From Haloplanus aerogenes (lineage in GTDB: Archaea; Halobacteriota; Halobacteria; Halobacteriales; Haloferacaceae): a DNA stretch of 64,000 nucleotides. Shown piece after piece: positions 1 through 7,972 of the stretch (position 1 is the first letter of the stretch; every line of letters begins with the position of its first letter). The notes under the pieces are model-generated. The model was not told the origin of the DNA. It saw nothing but the letters and a program-made list of their open reading frames with translations, and did not search any database. The stretch covers positions 2,170,001 through 2,234,000 of the forward strand of contig NZ_CP034145.1 in assembly GCF_003856835.1 (NCBI RefSeq), read 5' to 3'. The position numbers were made by a program, and so were the translations under genes.

Positions 1-483
1 GCAGGCTTGACTGAATTTCTGGCAGAAGTCTTCGTACTTGGATGGACTGTGGCTCGCTGCGGTGTACAGGTGGTCTCCTTTGCCGCGATGTCCCCACAGA
101 TAGACGTATGCATTCCAGACACGACGGTCGTAAATTGGGAATTTCACCGAGTACTGATCCGGTTCGCTTGCCGCCAGATGGAGCAGAAAGGCCGGTGTGA
201 CGAGACTCCCCGAGTTTAGAATCTCGTGGTCGCACAGCCGCGAAGACAACGATTCGACTGCGTTTTGCTGGGGGCAGCGGACGTACTCCTCGAAATCCAC
301 CTGTTCGATTATCGGCGCTATGTCGTCAAACGGGATGCTTCGATTCAGACCTTTCCAGTTCCAGAGCGACTCGGCCCGATCTAGCAGCTGTGTGCATTCC
401 ATCGCATCGCGGTATTTTTCACCGTAGTTGGTGTAGACGGGATACAGCGAGGACCAATAGTCGACATTAAGTCGTGTGGACAT
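1..483 (-). CDS. hypothetical protein, C-terminus off the window edge
   Basis: An open minus-strand frame runs from an ATG at 483 to the window edge without a stop, giving at least 160 residues. The protein begins MSTRLNVDYWSSLYPVYTNY and is rich in Tyr, Trp and acidic residues, with no membrane segment or motif I recognise. Scattered Cys residues (about 45, 84 and 98) do not form a zinc knuckle. Two plus-strand frames over the same bases have arginine-rich, biased composition and are shadows. Coding on this strand is supported by continuous openness and natural composition only; function unknown. Confidence 0.5.
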   Translation of the reverse strand, partial: MSTRLNVDYWSSLYPVYTNYGEKYRDAMECTQLLDRAESLWNWKGLNRSIPFDDIAPIIEQVDFEEYVRCPQQNAVESLSSRLCDHEILNSGSLVTPAFLLHLAASEPDQYSVKFPIYDRRVWNAYVYLWGHRGKGDHLYTAASHSPSKYEDFCQKFSQAC

Positions 484-789
484 ACAGTTCACCCGATTCT
501 TTGATCAAATAATTGTAGTGGTGGCCTCAGTATTGCTCACGGAAGACGGTTGTGAGCGAGGGTGAGACGGTCAGGTTCCGGGCCATCGTGCTCGGCCCCT
601 CTCAGAACTCTCGACAAATTATCACAATTGACCGTGGGTGTGACGGGACGAACGGTACCCGTGGTGAGGTTCCAGAATGAAAGTCACCCGGGGTCGATCC
701 TCTAACAGATTCCCGACACTTTGAGGACGCTGTTCCAAGGGCCAGCCCGTGCAGAAAGCTTTTCTCCGGGTATGAGACACAAATCGTCC
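484..789. other. intergenic stretch, no gene seen
   Basis: About 300 bases between the divergent edge gene and the LURP-one gene. Short frames on both strands lack natural composition. An AT-richer patch around 615-630 and a TTTTCT run near 759-764 are the only promoter-like features; the latter lies about 27 bases upstream of the start at 790. Confidence 0.5.
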
Positions 790-1392
790 ATGTCCGAGCC
801 CTCCACGTCCGCATCGGGATCGTCACCGTACGATATCTCCACAGTCAATCTCGACGATGACCGCTACGAGGTCAAGCAGTCGGCGGTACGGAACAAGTAC
901 ACCGTCCGCGACAGTACCGGTGAGGTCGTCCTGCGCGGGAAGCAGAAGATGTTCAAGATGAAAGAGGAGTTCCCGTTCGTAACCGGCGATGGCGAGGACG
1001 CGTTCACGGTGAAAGCGGGCGGCATCATGGACGTGGCCGGGAACTACGCAATCACGGATTCGGGGACCGGCAACGAGGTCGTCGTCCTCGACGAGGACTT
1101 CTCGTTGTTCGTGGAGAACTGGACGATCCGTGACCCCGAGACGGGGGAAGCGCTGGCGACCATTCGATCGAAGAGCAAACTTTTCGCAGCGCTCCGGCAC
1201 CTCATCTCCATCGCGAACCTCATTCCGAACAAGTACGAGATATTCGACGCCGACGGCGAGCATGTCGGCGACATCGAGGGACAGCTCTCGCTGCGGGATA
1301 CCTACACGGTCAGCATCGACGACGCCAGCTCGATCCCGAAAGAGGCGGTCGTCGCCGCCGCGTGTATTCTCGACGCTCTCGAAAACCAGTAA
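790..1392 (+). CDS. LURP-one-related (tubby-like) family protein
   Basis: About 200 residues with the repeated beta-strand pattern of LURP-one/DUF567 proteins: 'KYTVRDSTGEVVLRGKQK', then 'FVENWTIRDPETGEALATIRS', then 'NKYEIFDADGEHVGDIEG'. Members form a tubby-like barrel around a central helix; the archaeal role is not established, and membrane or phosphoinositide binding known for tubby proteins should not be assumed. No signal peptide or membrane helix is visible, so it is probably cytoplasmic. Start chosen at 790 (MSEPSTSAS), which leaves a weak TTTTCT element about 27 bases upstream as in leaderless genes; an ATG at 772 is the alternative. It stands alone between the edge gene and VapBC. 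Confidence 0.75.
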   Translation: MSEPSTSASGSSPYDISTVNLDDDRYEVKQSAVRNKYTVRDSTGEVVLRGKQKMFKMKEEFPFVTGDGEDAFTVKAGGIMDVAGNYAITDSGTGNEVVVLDEDFSLFVENWTIRDPETGEALATIRSKSKLFAALRHLISIANLIPNKYEIFDADGEHVGDIEGQLSLRDTYTVSIDDASSIPKEAVVAAACILDALENQ

Positions 1393-1552
1393 TCTGACAT
1401 CTCGTACGCTGTAGTCTCCGGGTATCATTTCGATAGCTGAAAGGAAGATAGACTATGGGTGGCGACTCTATCAGACGCACAGACGCGCAAGTCGCTCGCA
1501 GACCTCGCGTTGCCGCAAACCGGACTCGACAGCAAAGCGACGGCTAACATTA

Positions 1553-1564
1553 ATGTGTACACAT
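1553..1564. promoter_or_regulatory. perfect 12-bp palindrome upstream of vapBC
   Basis: ATGTGTACACAT is a perfect palindrome 17 bases upstream of the antitoxin GTG start, in a short AT-rich stretch. VapB-type antitoxins usually repress their own operon by binding such sites; autoregulation here is inference. Confidence 0.55.
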
Positions 1565-1580
1565 ACCCATACGCAAAACA

Positions 1581-1841
1581 GTGGCCTCGAAGAATATCGC
1601 GATCAAGGAAGACGTCTACGAGCGGCTCAAGGCGCACAAACGAGGGGGCGAGAGTTTTAGTGAGACCCTCGATCGCCTTCTCCACGAACTCGATTCCGAT
1701 TGGCGGACGAACGCAGGCTTTCTCACAGACGAGGAGGCCGCCGAACTCGAAGCAGAAGTCGTCCGGGGCCTCGAAGATCTCGGCGAATCGTTCGACGGAC
1801 TCGGCGACGAGATCGATGAGCGCCTCTCGGGAGAATCGTGA
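1581..1841 (+). CDS. vapB: VapB-type antitoxin (archaeal DUF217/UPF0330-like)
   Basis: An 86-residue protein starting at GTG 1581. Its N-terminal half, 'KNIAIKEDVYERLKAHKRGGESFSETLDRLL', is typical of short archaeal VapB antitoxins (ribbon-helix-helix-like DNA-binding part). The C-terminal half is a strongly acidic helix expected to wrap the toxin. The stop overlaps the toxin start by four bases, so the two are co-translated. It should neutralise the PIN RNase encoded next and repress the operon through the palindrome upstream. Length fits the family. The GTG start is preferred because the protein lines up with the family from its first residues and no earlier ATG is usable. Confidence 0.82.
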   Translation: MASKNIAIKEDVYERLKAHKRGGESFSETLDRLLHELDSDWRTNAGFLTDEEAAELEAEVVRGLEDLGESFDGLGDEIDERLSGES

Positions 1842-2224
1842 AGCTCGTCGACGCCTCGTTTCTGATCGACTACGCCAAAGGTGACGACGCTGCAATCGCC
1901 TACCTGATTACCCACGACGACGAGGAGATCGGCGCGTCGACGATCGTTCTGTCCGAACTCTACCGCGGGCTGATGATCACGCAGGAGATGCCTCAGGAAG
2001 AGGCGATGTCGAAGTACGAATGGGTAGAACCGGTGTCGTTCACAAATACGGCCGCCGCGGAAGCGGCCAAAATCTATGCCGAACTACGTGCCGATGGAGA
2101 GATGATCAACAAGAGCGATATTTACATCGCCGGGACTGCGCGCTCCCTCGGTGTTCCGCTCGTCGTCGGCGACGACCATTTCAGTTCCATCGACGATTTA
2201 GACATCGAAACGTACCGAGGATAG
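1838..2224 (+). CDS. vapC: PIN-domain ribonuclease toxin VapC
   Basis: A 128-residue PIN-domain protein. It opens with 'MKLVDASFLIDYAKGD', giving the first catalytic Asp at residue 5. A conserved Glu lies in 'TIVLSELYRG' (about residue 41), further acidic residues in 'INKSDIYIAGTARSLG' (about 93), and 'VVGDDHFSSI' near residue 111. These four acidic positions coordinate the metal in PIN nucleases. VapC enzymes cleave tRNA or rRNA and arrest growth when VapB is lost. Start is GTG 1838, overlapping the vapB stop. The key residues look intact, so the toxin is probably functional; its RNA target cannot be read from sequence. Confidence 0.85.
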   Translation: MKLVDASFLIDYAKGDDAAIAYLITHDDEEIGASTIVLSELYRGLMITQEMPQEEAMSKYEWVEPVSFTNTAAAEAAKIYAELRADGEMINKSDIYIAGTARSLGVPLVVGDDHFSSIDDLDIETYRG

Positions 2225-2397
2225 GTCTCCCAGCGGAGGTAGATGATTATCATCCCGACTACGGTAATCATATCGCTAAAAGCGACCAAGAGATGCGACC
2301 GATCCGAGAGGCTCAGGGGATGACCTCGATTCACGTCGATGCGCGCCGAAAAACGAGGCGGCGATACATTTTCCAATCACTAGAATAACATGACAGC

Positions 2398-2781
2398 ATG
2401 GCCGAGACTGAGTCGCTAAAACGCAGTGCTGGTTACGGTGTGCGATGGGTGTGGTTCATCCTCGTTGGTTTTTTCTGGCGGATTGTTATCACTCTCTCAA
2501 TCATTCTCGTCGCTCTCGCGCTATTCGCCCCGGTCGCGATGATTGCGGGTGGGGCTGGCGCAGTGGCTGGAGATACCGCTTCCTTCGTCGTTGGGGTCGT
2601 CGCCCTCCTCGCGTGGCCAGTCTGTCTGGGCGCTATCGGAGACAAGACGGGTATTGGCTATCCTCGGCTCTCGGTCGATCTCTCGTTCCATTCACCCGAG
2701 GAAGACGACGGACTGGACGGACCCAGCGACACTGATACAATCTCGCCAACCACGCCAACTGACGCTGAGAACGAGATTTAA
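2398..2781 (+). CDS. small membrane protein, haloarchaeal hypothetical
   Basis: 127 residues from ATG 2398. A short Lys/Arg-containing N-terminus is followed by about three hydrophobic segments (roughly 17-38, 41-63 and 66-83) and an acidic, Thr/Pro-rich cytoplasmic-type tail. I recognise no family. Its last base is shared with the ATG of the next gene, so it is very likely translated with the AN1/CAP-domain membrane protein. A joint envelope role is inference. Confidence 0.6.
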   Translation: MAETESLKRSAGYGVRWVWFILVGFFWRIVITLSIILVALALFAPVAMIAGGAGAVAGDTASFVVGVVALLAWPVCLGAIGDKTGIGYPRLSVDLSFHSPEEDDGLDGPSDTDTISPTTPTDAENEI

Positions 2782-3899
2782 TGGCGGACTGCGACCATCC
2801 GGGTTGTGACGGCGACGACAACCTTCCGAACACCTGCAACTTCTGTGGGGGGCAGTTCTGCGCCGAGCATCGACTTCCCGAGAAACATTACTGCGTCCCC
2901 GAGAAACCCGCGCCGGAGTCCTCCCCCGAGTTTCGAGACAGAGATACTGATACCGACGATCAGCGATCATCGGCCTCACCAGCCGGGACTGGGGGTCAGA
3001 CCTCAAGTAGAACGCGTGGCCCGTCGAGTCGGGATCCGCCGACTGCGCGTTCTCCAGCCGTCGAAACGAAAGATTCCAGGCGGACGACAGAGGACAAGAC
3101 CGATATCAGCACAACACTTCGCGATAGCGTTGGTCGGGTGCAATCCAGACTTGCGTACGGAGTCCGCCGACTTCGATACTACGTCTGGCGGACAGTCGGT
3201 ATCGGTCTGACGCTGACGAAGTACGCGGTAATCTTGGCTGTCATCGCCTTCGCCGTGATCGGGGCCCTCAGTATCGTTCAACCAGGTCTACTGACACCAC
3301 TATCGGATGCCGGTCTGCCCGTCCCTGATGGTGGAGAATCCTCGCCCACGGGCGTCGAGCAATCTCCTGCAAGCGATGCTGGAGTTGGTGCTGGAACGTC
3401 GACGGTGACAGCGACACAGACAGACGAGCGTGCCACAGCAGCCAGCTCCGATTCTCAGCGAGAGCGGATTGAAAACCAGATCCACCAGAAAATCAACGAG
3501 CGCCGGGATGCGAACGGTCTCGATCCGATCCCGAAAGACGACCTCCTTCGACAGATCGCCCGATCACACAGTGAAGAGATGGCCCAACAGGGATACTTCG
3601 CACACGAATCGCCATCGGGAGAGACCTTCGAGGACCGGTACGATCAATTCGGCTACAACTGCCGAGTTCCGATCGGGAGCGGCCGATATGTGACGGGTGG
3701 TGAGAACCTCTGGCGGATGACGGCGTCAACCGAACCATCGGCGGAAACCATCGCGTCGAACGCTGTCCGAGGCTGGATGGAATCGCCCGCTCATCGACGG
3801 AACATTCTACGCCCCTATTGGGACGATATGGGAATCGGTGTGTACGTGTTGGATACGGGTGGGGGTGTGGAAATCTACGCGACGCAGAATTTCTGCTGA
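2781..3899 (+). CDS. AN1-type zinc finger, transmembrane, CAP (SCP-like) domain protein
   Basis: 372 residues with an unusual domain order. Residues 1-45 carry Cys/His pairs in AN1-like spacing ('CDHPGC', 'CNFCGGQFCAEHRLPEKHYC'). Residues 50-115 are a low-complexity, charged linker. One membrane helix lies near 150-172 ('YAVILAVIAFAVIGALSIV'), followed by a Ser/Thr/Gly-rich linker. A CAP/SCP domain fills about 235-372: 'KINERRDANGLDPIPKDD', 'SHSEEMAQQGYFAHESPSGETF', and the C-terminal 'WMESPAHRRNILRPYWDDMGIG'. Topology implies a cytoplasmic zinc finger and an extracellular CAP domain. CAP proteins bind lipids or act at surfaces; the substrate is unknown. It overlaps the preceding small membrane protein gene by one base. 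Confidence 0.8.
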   Translation: MADCDHPGCDGDDNLPNTCNFCGGQFCAEHRLPEKHYCVPEKPAPESSPEFRDRDTDTDDQRSSASPAGTGGQTSSRTRGPSSRDPPTARSPAVETKDSRRTTEDKTDISTTLRDSVGRVQSRLAYGVRRLRYYVWRTVGIGLTLTKYAVILAVIAFAVIGALSIVQPGLLTPLSDAGLPVPDGGESSPTGVEQSPASDAGVGAGTSTVTATQTDERATAASSDSQRERIENQIHQKINERRDANGLDPIPKDDLLRQIARSHSEEMAQQGYFAHESPSGETFEDRYDQFGYNCRVPIGSGRYVTGGENLWRMTASTEPSAETIASNAVRGWMESPAHRRNILRPYWDDMGIGVYVLDTGGGVEIYATQNFC

Positions 3900-3977
3900 G
3901 TTTGCGCCATCGTCCGGGCGTACTACCTGCTTCAGCACCTCCTCGGCGGCGACGTGTACTGACCGGACACGGTCGGG

Positions 3978-4082
3978 ATGGTGGCCGTGTTCGGCGTCCT
4001 CCTCGTCGTGGTCGTCGGCACGGCCACACTGATTCTCGGGGCAGTCGGGCTGAAAGTCGGGGCGCGCGTGCTAGCGACCTGA
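3978..4082 (+). CDS. possible 34-residue single-pass membrane microprotein
   Basis: ATG 3978 opens a 34-codon frame that is almost entirely hydrophobic (MVAVFGVLLVVVVGTATLIL, then a short Lys/Arg-containing end). An in-frame stop at 3960-3962 fixes the upstream limit. Haloarchaea encode many single-helix proteins of this size, but Val-rich translations also arise by chance in GC-rich DNA, so support is weak. It is convergent with the enoyl-CoA hydratase. Confidence 0.25.
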   Translation: MVAVFGVLLVVVVGTATLILGAVGLKVGARVLAT

Positions 4083-4088
4083 GCTGCG

Positions 4089-4862
4089 CTACTCGAAGTC
4101 GGGGTCGCGCTTCTCGACGAACGCCGACATCCCTTCGCGCTGATCCGGCGTGCCGAACAGCCCGCTCCAGGCCCGCCGCTCCACGTTCAGGCCCGTCTCG
4201 ACGCCGCCCTCGTGGAAGGCGTTGAGCGCCTCCTTCGCGGCGTAGAGGGCGTGGCGGGGTTTGGCCGCCAACTCGGCCGCCATCTCGTCGACGTGGTCGT
4301 AGAGTTCGTCGTGGGCGACCACCTCACCGATCAGTCCCCGTTCGTGGGCGTCGCTCGCGTCGAGGCGTTCGCCGAAGAAGATCAGCCGGCGCGCCGTCTC
4401 GTCGGGAACGAGTCGCTGGAGGAGCTGCGTCCCGCCCCAGCCGGGGATGATCCCGAGGTCGATTTCGGTCTGCCCGATGACGGCGCGTTCGCTCGCCACC
4501 CGCAGGTCGCAGGCGAGGGCGAACTCACAGCCTCCGCCGAAGGCGTAGCCGTTGATGGCGGCGATGGTGACGCCGGGGAAGGAGAGCAGGTCGCGGACGA
4601 TATCCTGCCCGCGTTCGGCGTAGGCGAGCGCTTCGGGCGTGGAGAACTCCTTCATGTATTCGATGTCGGCGCCGGCGATGAACGCCTTGTCGCCGGCCCC
4701 CGTGAGGACGAGAACGCGCGCGTCCTCGCTTTCGGCTTCGGCGATGGCGTCGCCGATTTCGTCGAGCGTCTCGGTGTTCATGGCGTTCAACGCGTCGGGG
4801 CGGTCGACCGTGAGGCGGGCGACCCCGTCGGCAACGTCGAGCGTAACGGTGTTCCAGGACAC
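4089..4862 (-). CDS. enoyl-CoA hydratase/isomerase (crotonase) family protein
   Basis: 257 residues from GTG 4862 (VSWNTVTLDV). The oxyanion-hole segment 'FIAGADIEYM' lies at 62-70. Both classical catalytic glutamates are present: E113 in 'GYAFGGGCEFALACD' and E133 in 'QTEIDLGIIPGWGGTQ'. This supports true hydration of 2-trans-enoyl-CoA in fatty-acid or 3-hydroxyacyl-CoA metabolism rather than another crotonase reaction. A longer in-frame extension to about 5141 has Arg/Asp-biased, non-conserved sequence and would overlap the start of the RND gene; it was rejected because the family starts exactly at VSWNT. The gene is divergent from the RND exporter. Confidence 0.88.
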   Translation of the reverse strand: MSWNTVTLDVADGVARLTVDRPDALNAMNTETLDEIGDAIAEAESEDARVLVLTGAGDKAFIAGADIEYMKEFSTPEALAYAERGQDIVRDLLSFPGVTIAAINGYAFGGGCEFALACDLRVASERAVIGQTEIDLGIIPGWGGTQLLQRLVPDETARRLIFFGERLDASDAHERGLIGEVVAHDELYDHVDEMAAELAAKPRHALYAAKEALNAFHEGGVETGLNVERRAWSGLFGTPDQREGMSAFVEKRDPDFE

Positions 4863-5003
4863 GGCCGCTCGGAGGGCGGCCACAGGCGTAAACGTTCGGG
4901 GTGGGGCGTGGGGAACCACCCGCGACCGCGTCGTCGTAGTTTTAAGTATCTCGGGGGCTGAAAGACGGCGTCGACGCCCGTCCCCGCGTTCGACGAGAGT
5001 GAC

Positions 5004-7484
5004 ATGAACTATCAGTGGCTGATCGACCGCGTCGACCACTACATCGTCGACTATTCGCGTACGGTCGTCATCGTCTTCCTGCTCGCGACGGTCGTGTTCA
5101 GTGGTGGACTCGGCAGTATCGAGACCGAGAGCGGCCAGCAACAGTTTATTGAGGATTTGCCCTCCTTTCAGGCGTTAGAGGACGTACAACGGGATTTCGG
5201 TGCGACGTTCTCGCAGGTCAGCACGACCACGACGCTCGTCCAGAGCGACCAGAACGTCCTCTCGAAGCCCGCACTGCTCGATATGCTCCGCACGCAGGAG
5301 CAAGTCGCCGAGAGCGATCCATTACGGGTCGAAGATACGTCGAGTGCGGCCCAGACGGTCGCGCTGACCCTCGATCCGGACGCGACGACGACCGAGGAGC
5401 AGATCAGGGCGGTCGAGCGAGCGACGCCGGGCGAAATCGACCGTGCGGTGCGCCGTGCCGCCGACCGACGGGAGAGCTTTCGCTCGCAACTGAGTACGGA
5501 TTTCAACCGGCGGTCGGCGTCCGCGTCGGCCACGGAGGCGACGGTCACGCATCGCGCCGGACCGGGTGCTGGCAGCGAGGGTGGCCCCGGCGGGGCGTCG
5601 GAGTTCCCCGCGAACAAGAAAGAGCGGATCGACCGGATCGTCCGGGCCGAGACGAGCGGATCGACTATCCGCGTCCTCGGGACGGCGCCGGACACGACGA
5701 CCACGACGCTGACTGTCGTGTTGCCCATCGCGCTCGTCCTGATCGTCATCATGCTGGCCGTCGCGTACCGTGACCTCGTCGACCTCCTGATCGGCCTCGC
5801 CGGGATCATTATGACGCTGATCTGGACGTTCGGATTCATCGGCCTCGTCGGCATCCCCTTTGCCGTCCTGCTGATCGCCGTGCCGCCCATCCTCATCGCG
5901 GTGGGCATCGACTTCGGTATCCACGCGATCAACCGCTATCGGGAGGAGCGCGTCAAGGGAACGGGTGTCTCGGAGTCGATGCGGCTGACGACCGATCAGG
6001 TGAGCGTCGCCTTCTTCATCGTGATGGGCACGTCCGCCATCGGCTTCTTGTCGAACGTGATCAGCGCCTTCCCGCCGACGCGCGATTTCGGCGTCACCGC
6101 GGCGGCTGGTATCGTGTTCACGTTCCTCATTTTCGGCATCTTCGTCCCGGCGACGAAGGTGTCCGTGGATCGGCTCCGGGAGACGTATCCGATTCCGACG
6201 ATCACGCAGACGCCGTTCGGGTCGGAGTCGTCGCCGCTGGGGCGGGCGCTCAGCGGCGGCGTCACCATCGCGGAACGGGCGCCCACGCTGTTCGTCCTCC
6301 TCGTCGTCCTCTCGACGGCCGGCGCCGGCGTCTACGCGACCGGCGTCGAGACCGGCTTCAGTCCGGACGACTTCCAGCCCGCCGCCGAGACGCCCGAGTA
6401 TCTCCAGTATCTCCCCGAGCCGATCCGCCCGCCGGCGGAGTTCGAGTACGTGAAAATCGACAATTTCCGGGACGAGAACTTCGAGCAGGAGGGGCAGGTG
6501 TTGATGTACGTCGAGGGACCGATGCGACAGGACACGGCGCTCGAACGGCTCCACCAGGCAGGGAACGACCCTCCACCGACGTTCGTGCGCGAGGGATGGC
6601 ACGCCGAGTCACGGAGCATCGTGACGCTGATTCGGTCGCACGCGCGGAACGACTCGGAGTTCCAGCGCGTCGTCGAGCGCAACGACCGCAACGACAACGG
6701 CATCCCCGACGACGACCTGCCGCAGGTGTACGCGGCGCTGGAGGAGTCGGCCGGTGAGGATCGGGTCGCCGAACTCCTGAGCGAGGAGCGACGGAGCGCG
6801 CTCGTCGTCTACACGGTCGACGGCGACGAAGCGGACGACGCGATCACCGACGACGCGTACCGCGTGGCGGGCGACCTGCGATACCGCGCCCAGCCGACGG
6901 GGAACTCCGTCATCTTCGACGAGGCGCTGGCGCTCGTGCTGGAGACGGTGATCCAGAGCCTCGTCCTGACGCTCGTCGGCGCGTCGCTGTTCCTGATCCT
7001 GATCTACTGGATCGTCGAGGGCCGGCCTTCGCTCGGCATCGCCAACGTTATCCCGATTCTCGTCACCGTCGTCGCGCTCGTCGCGTCGATGCGGCTCTTC
7101 GGGATCAAGTTCAACGCGATCAACGGGACGATTCTCGCTATCGCGGTCGGTCTCGGCATCGACTACTCGGTCCACGTCGTCCACCGGTTCGTCGACGAGT
7201 ACGCGGAGCGGGACCTGTACCCCGCCCTGCGACGGACGGTCGTCGGGACCGGCGGAGCGCTGACCGGGAGCATGCTGACGACGGTGTTCGGCGTCGGCGT
7301 CCTCGCGCTCGCGCTCAACCCCGCCGTCGGCGTCTTCGGTATCCTGATCGCCCTCAGCGTGCTGTACGCGTACCTCACCTCGATCATCATCCTCCCGTCG
7401 ATACTCGTGCTCTGGGCGCGGTTCGTCGACGAGAATGAGGAACGGAACACCGATATGGGGGACGCCCGAACCGCCGGCCGATGA
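5004..7484 (+). CDS. RND-superfamily (MMPL-type) transporter
   Basis: 826 residues with RND duplication. Each half has one leading helix (about 18-36 in the first half, 430-450 in the second), a large extracytoplasmic domain, then a block of five helices (about 232-380 and 645-810). Each half also carries the charged motif in its central helix ('VGIDFGIHAINRYREE' and 'VGLGIDYSVHVVHRFVDEY'), where the Asp relays protons. This matches archaeal and mycobacterial MMPL-like exporters driven by an ion gradient. Substrate unknown; lipids or hydrophobic compounds are plausible. No periplasmic adaptor or outer-membrane partner is nearby, as expected in archaea. Its end overlaps the start of the DUF5797 gene by four bases, implying coupled translation. 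Confidence 0.85.
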   Translation: MNYQWLIDRVDHYIVDYSRTVVIVFLLATVVFSGGLGSIETESGQQQFIEDLPSFQALEDVQRDFGATFSQVSTTTTLVQSDQNVLSKPALLDMLRTQEQVAESDPLRVEDTSSAAQTVALTLDPDATTTEEQIRAVERATPGEIDRAVRRAADRRESFRSQLSTDFNRRSASASATEATVTHRAGPGAGSEGGPGGASEFPANKKERIDRIVRAETSGSTIRVLGTAPDTTTTTLTVVLPIALVLIVIMLAVAYRDLVDLLIGLAGIIMTLIWTFGFIGLVGIPFAVLLIAVPPILIAVGIDFGIHAINRYREERVKGTGVSESMRLTTDQVSVAFFIVMGTSAIGFLSNVISAFPPTRDFGVTAAAGIVFTFLIFGIFVPATKVSVDRLRETYPIPTITQTPFGSESSPLGRALSGGVTIAERAPTLFVLLVVLSTAGAGVYATGVETGFSPDDFQPAAETPEYLQYLPEPIRPPAEFEYVKIDNFRDENFEQEGQVLMYVEGPMRQDTALERLHQAGNDPPPTFVREGWHAESRSIVTLIRSHARNDSEFQRVVERNDRNDNGIPDDDLPQVYAALEESAGEDRVAELLSEERRSALVVYTVDGDEADDAITDDAYRVAGDLRYRAQPTGNSVIFDEALALVLETVIQSLVLTLVGASLFLILIYWIVEGRPSLGIANVIPILVTVVALVASMRLFGIKFNAINGTILAIAVGLGIDYSVHVVHRFVDEYAERDLYPALRRTVVGTGGALTGSMLTTVFGVGVLALALNPAVGVFGILIALSVLYAYLTSIIILPSILVLWARFVDENEERNTDMGDARTAGR

Positions 7485-7972
7485 CACTGTCGGCAGCGGA
7501 ACGCGAGCGGCTGGCGGACGTGGTCCGCCTCCAGCCGACGAAGAACAAGGAACTTCAGGAGCGGTGGGGGATGGAGAGCGGCAGCGAGGTCCACAGCTAT
7601 CTGGAGGAGCACCTGAGCGACTACTACTACCGCAACGAGAACAGCTACATCTGCGCGACGCCGGAGGCGGCCGAACTCACCGGCGTCGATCCCGGCGTCG
7701 AGGGCGACGAAGATGGGGTGGAGGTCATCCGCGTCCCCGAACTGGAGGCGCAGGTGTTCGAAGTGGTGGCAGGCCCCGACGAACGCTCCGAGAGCGTCGT
7801 GAGCGTCCTCCAGAAGGTCCGCGAGGCGTTCGACGCCGACCCCGAGGTGGACGACGTGCGGGAAGCGCTCCAGAGCCTCCGGCGCAAGGGCGTCGTCGAG
7901 GTGGAGTACCGCACGGTCCCGACGTTCAGACTCGCGGTCGAGCGCGACGACGTGACGGTCGAAGTCGTCTAG
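7481..7972 (+). CDS. DUF5797 family protein, HTH-like
   Basis: 163 residues beginning MTLSAAERERLADVVRLQPT, recognised as the haloarchaeal DUF5797 family. The N-terminal third ('PTKNKELQERWGMESGSEVHSYLEEHLSDYYYRNENSYICAT') reads like a winged helix with a wing tip. The rest is acidic and includes a second small helical unit ('VREALQSLRRKGVVEVEYR'). A role in gene regulation is inference. The start overlaps the RND transporter stop by four bases, and its end overlaps the convergent DUF5787 gene by four. Confidence 0.75.
   Translation: MTLSAAERERLADVVRLQPTKNKELQERWGMESGSEVHSYLEEHLSDYYYRNENSYICATPEAAELTGVDPGVEGDEDGVEVIRVPELEAQVFEVVAGPDERSESVVSVLQKVREAFDADPEVDDVREALQSLRRKGVVEVEYRTVPTFRLAVERDDVTVEVV

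Noticed and set aside
3900-3962. Plus-strand segment reading AIVRAYYLLQHLLGGDVY then stop
   Set aside because: Looks protein-like but has no start codon and only about 20 codons; possibly a relic.
4863-5141. N-terminal extension of the enoyl-CoA hydratase
   Set aside because: Biased Asp/Arg sequence, overlaps the divergent RND start, and the family begins at the GTG 4862.
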